Part shown: in pieces, positions 9,102-10,204 of the stretch
Position numbering within the stretch: position 1 is the first letter of the stretch
Layout: every line of letters starts with the position of its first letter
Assembly: GCA_030527765.1 (NCBI GenBank)
Contig: JAUNAE010000108.1
Coordinates: 1-10,204 of the forward strand
Length of the DNA stretch: 10,204 nucleotides
Direction of reading: 5' to 3'
Source of the DNA: Eubacteriales bacterium
Lineage (GTDB): Bacteria; Bacillota_A; Clostridia; Lachnospirales; Lachnospiraceae
Position numbers and translations under genes: made by a program
The notes under the pieces: model-generated
Told to the model about the DNA's origin: nothing
The model's input: only the letters and a program-made list of their open reading frames with translations
Databases searched by the model: none

Positions 9102-9115
9102 TGAAAGCGGACACT
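9102..9115. promoter_or_regulatory. Candidate cre (CcpA) site between ene-reductase and esterase
   Basis: TGAAAGCGGACACT agrees with the catabolite-response consensus TGWAANCGNTNWCA at all positions except two (the T and the final A). It lies 8 bases after the ene-reductase stop and 45 bases before the esterase start. If real, it would act as a roadblock or operator that lowers esterase expression when preferred sugars are present. It is a short, degenerate motif and could be chance. Confidence 0.3.
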
Positions 9116-9159
9116 GTAGAAAAAATTTTATCTAATATAGAGAGATTAGAGGAAATAGG

Positions 9160-10059
9160 ATGTTGAAAAAATCAAACCCTATGGGAAATCCTGAATTTAT
9201 CAGAAAAATATTTACAGAAGGGGATGACATCAGAGATGCCGGATTACAGACTCCGGCGGAAATAGAGAGAGTTAATGACCTTGTATATGGCACGGATCCT
9301 GTCTGGAATAAGCTGGATATCTATCGCAGAAAAGACATTGCTGCAGAATCGAATGATCCCAAACCGACAATTATCAGTATTCATGGTGGCGCATGGGTGT
9401 ATGGTGACAAAGAGCGTTATCAGTTTTACTGTATGGATCTTGCCATGCGAGGTTTTACAGTAGTTAACTTTACATATCGCCTTGCACCGGAACATCGATA
9501 TCCTGCCGCAATCGAAGATATCAATGAGGTGTTCTGGTGGATCGTGAAAAATCAGGAGAAATATCAGATCGATACAGATAAGCTGTTTGTAGTAGGAGAT
9601 TCTGCAGGAGGACAGTTGGCTTCTCAGTATCTTGCCCTTCTTACAAATCCGGACTATCAGAAACTAATTGCCTTAAATTATCCGTCAGATTCTCTGAAAG
9701 TACGAGGTACTGCATTGAATTGTGGAATGTATGATGGCAAGATATTTATCAAAGATGCTTTAGCTGATTCGTATTTCGATGGTAATCCAAATAACTGGTT
9801 GAATCAGGTGGATACACTTAACTATATTACTTCACAGTTTCCACCGGCATTCGTGATGACATCGGTACATGATTTCCTTCGTGAGCATGCGGAACCAATG
9901 TATGAACTGCTAAAGTCCAAGGGCGTTCCTTGTGAGTATCATCTGTATGGAAGTGAGATCGAAAAAGAAATCGGGCATGTGTTCCATCTGAACATACGCC
10001 ATAAAGAAGCTATAAAGTGTAATGATGAAGAATGTGCATTCTTCAGAAGTCTGTGTTAA
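9160..10059 (+). CDS. Alpha/beta-hydrolase esterase (HSL/BD-FAE-like carboxylesterase)
   Basis: This 299-residue cytoplasmic esterase of the alpha/beta-hydrolase fold is probably specific for short acyl or aryl esters. Seen: the oxyanion-hole motif HGGAW (75-79), the nucleophile elbow GDSAGG with S148, D238 in TSVHD as the likely acid and H273 in IGHVFH as the catalytic His, all in the expected order and spacing. RLAPEHRYPAAIED (107-120) is a hallmark of the hormone-sensitive-lipase-type group. There is no signal peptide. The ribosome binding site AGAGG at 9148-9152 lies seven bases upstream of ATG 9160; M8 is a possible but less well-placed alternative. It follows the ene-reductase by 65 bases in the same direction, with no clear terminator between, so co-transcription is likely. 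In context it may remove acetyl, feruloyl or similar groups from an imported glycoside (inference). It could equally be a general detoxifying esterase. Confidence 0.88.
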   Translation: MLKKSNPMGNPEFIRKIFTEGDDIRDAGLQTPAEIERVNDLVYGTDPVWNKLDIYRRKDIAAESNDPKPTIISIHGGAWVYGDKERYQFYCMDLAMRGFTVVNFTYRLAPEHRYPAAIEDINEVFWWIVKNQEKYQIDTDKLFVVGDSAGGQLASQYLALLTNPDYQKLIALNYPSDSLKVRGTALNCGMYDGKIFIKDALADSYFDGNPNNWLNQVDTLNYITSQFPPAFVMTSVHDFLREHAEPMYELLKSKGVPCEYHLYGSEIEKEIGHVFHLNIRHKEAIKCNDEECAFFRSLC

Positions 10060-10148
10060 TGCAAATCATAATTCAATTGAATACAGGACAATTCTCCGGA
10101 CATGGCAAAGGTAGGCATAAGTTCCTTGAATATATGAAAAGAAAATAA
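10059..10148 (+). CDS. Possible 29-residue small protein coupled to the esterase
   Basis: An ATG at 10059 overlaps the esterase stop by one base (TAATG), exactly as at the GH1/AraC junction, and opens a 29-codon frame ending at TAA 10148. The peptide begins MQIIIQLNTG and ends FLEYMKRK: a hydrophobic start and a basic end with several Lys/Arg/His. I do not recognise it. There is no good Shine-Dalgarno site of its own, so it would depend on translational reinitiation. It finishes about 20 bases before the terminator. It may be a real small protein, a remnant of a longer gene, or chance. Confidence 0.25.
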   Translation: MQIIIQLNTGQFSGHGKGRHKFLEYMKRK

Positions 10149-10169
10149 CAGAATAGATCAAAACATTTG

Positions 10170-10204
10170 CAGGTATAAGTTTACGAAACTTATACCTGTT
10201 TTTT
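10170..10204 (+). terminator. Strong intrinsic terminator
   Basis: A perfect 13-bp stem, CAGGTATAAGTTT (10170-10182) with AAACTTATACCTG (10186-10198), closes a three-base ACG loop and runs directly into at least six Ts (10199-10204, at the window edge). This is a textbook rho-independent terminator and marks the end of the transcript that carries the esterase, and probably the ene-reductase. Confidence 0.93.

Noticed and set aside
9131..9150. TCTAAT...ATTAGA inverted repeat before the esterase as an RNA switch
   Set aside because: Six AT-rich base pairs with an eight-base loop are too weak to support a regulatory claim.

Overview
The window reads like a Firmicutes chromosome, most likely a gut Lachnospiraceae/Clostridia member. 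This is inferred from moderate-to-low GC, strong purine-rich Shine-Dalgarno sites (AGGAGG, AAGGAG, GGAGAGG), AT-rich gaps, and the families present: 6-phospho-beta-glucosidase, AraC/YesN-type regulator, GPH sugar symporter and BaiCD/FldZ-type ene-reductase. All six substantial genes lie on the + strand and no gap exceeds 300 bases. I see no tRNA, rRNA, IS element, CRISPR array or phage gene.

Layout. Bases 1-71 are an upstream region with a 12-bp tandem repeat. 72-1472 is a GH1 enzyme carrying the 6-phosphosugar signature. It overlaps by one base (TAATG) an AraC-family activator (1472-2662). A 118-bp gap holds an activator-type promoter, followed by a large intracellular GH106-like glycoside hydrolase (2781-5465). 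A second gap holds a close relative of the same promoter, followed by a GPH/MelB-type cation symporter (5573-6988). Then come two hairpins and a possible third, degenerate copy of the operator/promoter before a flavin/Fe-S ene-reductase (7139-9094). An alpha/beta-hydrolase esterase (9160-10059) follows, then a tiny 29-codon ORF starting on the esterase stop codon (doubtful), and a textbook intrinsic terminator at the very end of the window.

How the parts may work together (inference). The AraC regulator senses a glycoside or its breakdown product and activates the hydrolase and the transporter from near-identical promoters: two direct half-sites 20 bp apart, abutting a poor -35 and followed by a good -10. 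The symporter imports an intact glycoside. The GH106-like enzyme, which has no signal peptide, removes a sugar (possibly rhamnose) in the cytoplasm. The esterase would open an ester and the ene-reductase would reduce an activated C=C bond on the aglycone. Together these suggest uptake, deglycosylation and reduction of a plant phenolic or terpenoid glycoside. The GH1 enzyme looks specific for phosphorylated sugars, so it probably belongs functionally with a PTS outside the window or acts on a different substrate.

The strongest and least obvious observation is the matched pair of AraC-type operator/promoters at 2665-2724 and 5458-5517. They agree at 29 of 40 positions from the second half-site through the -10, with identical spacing.
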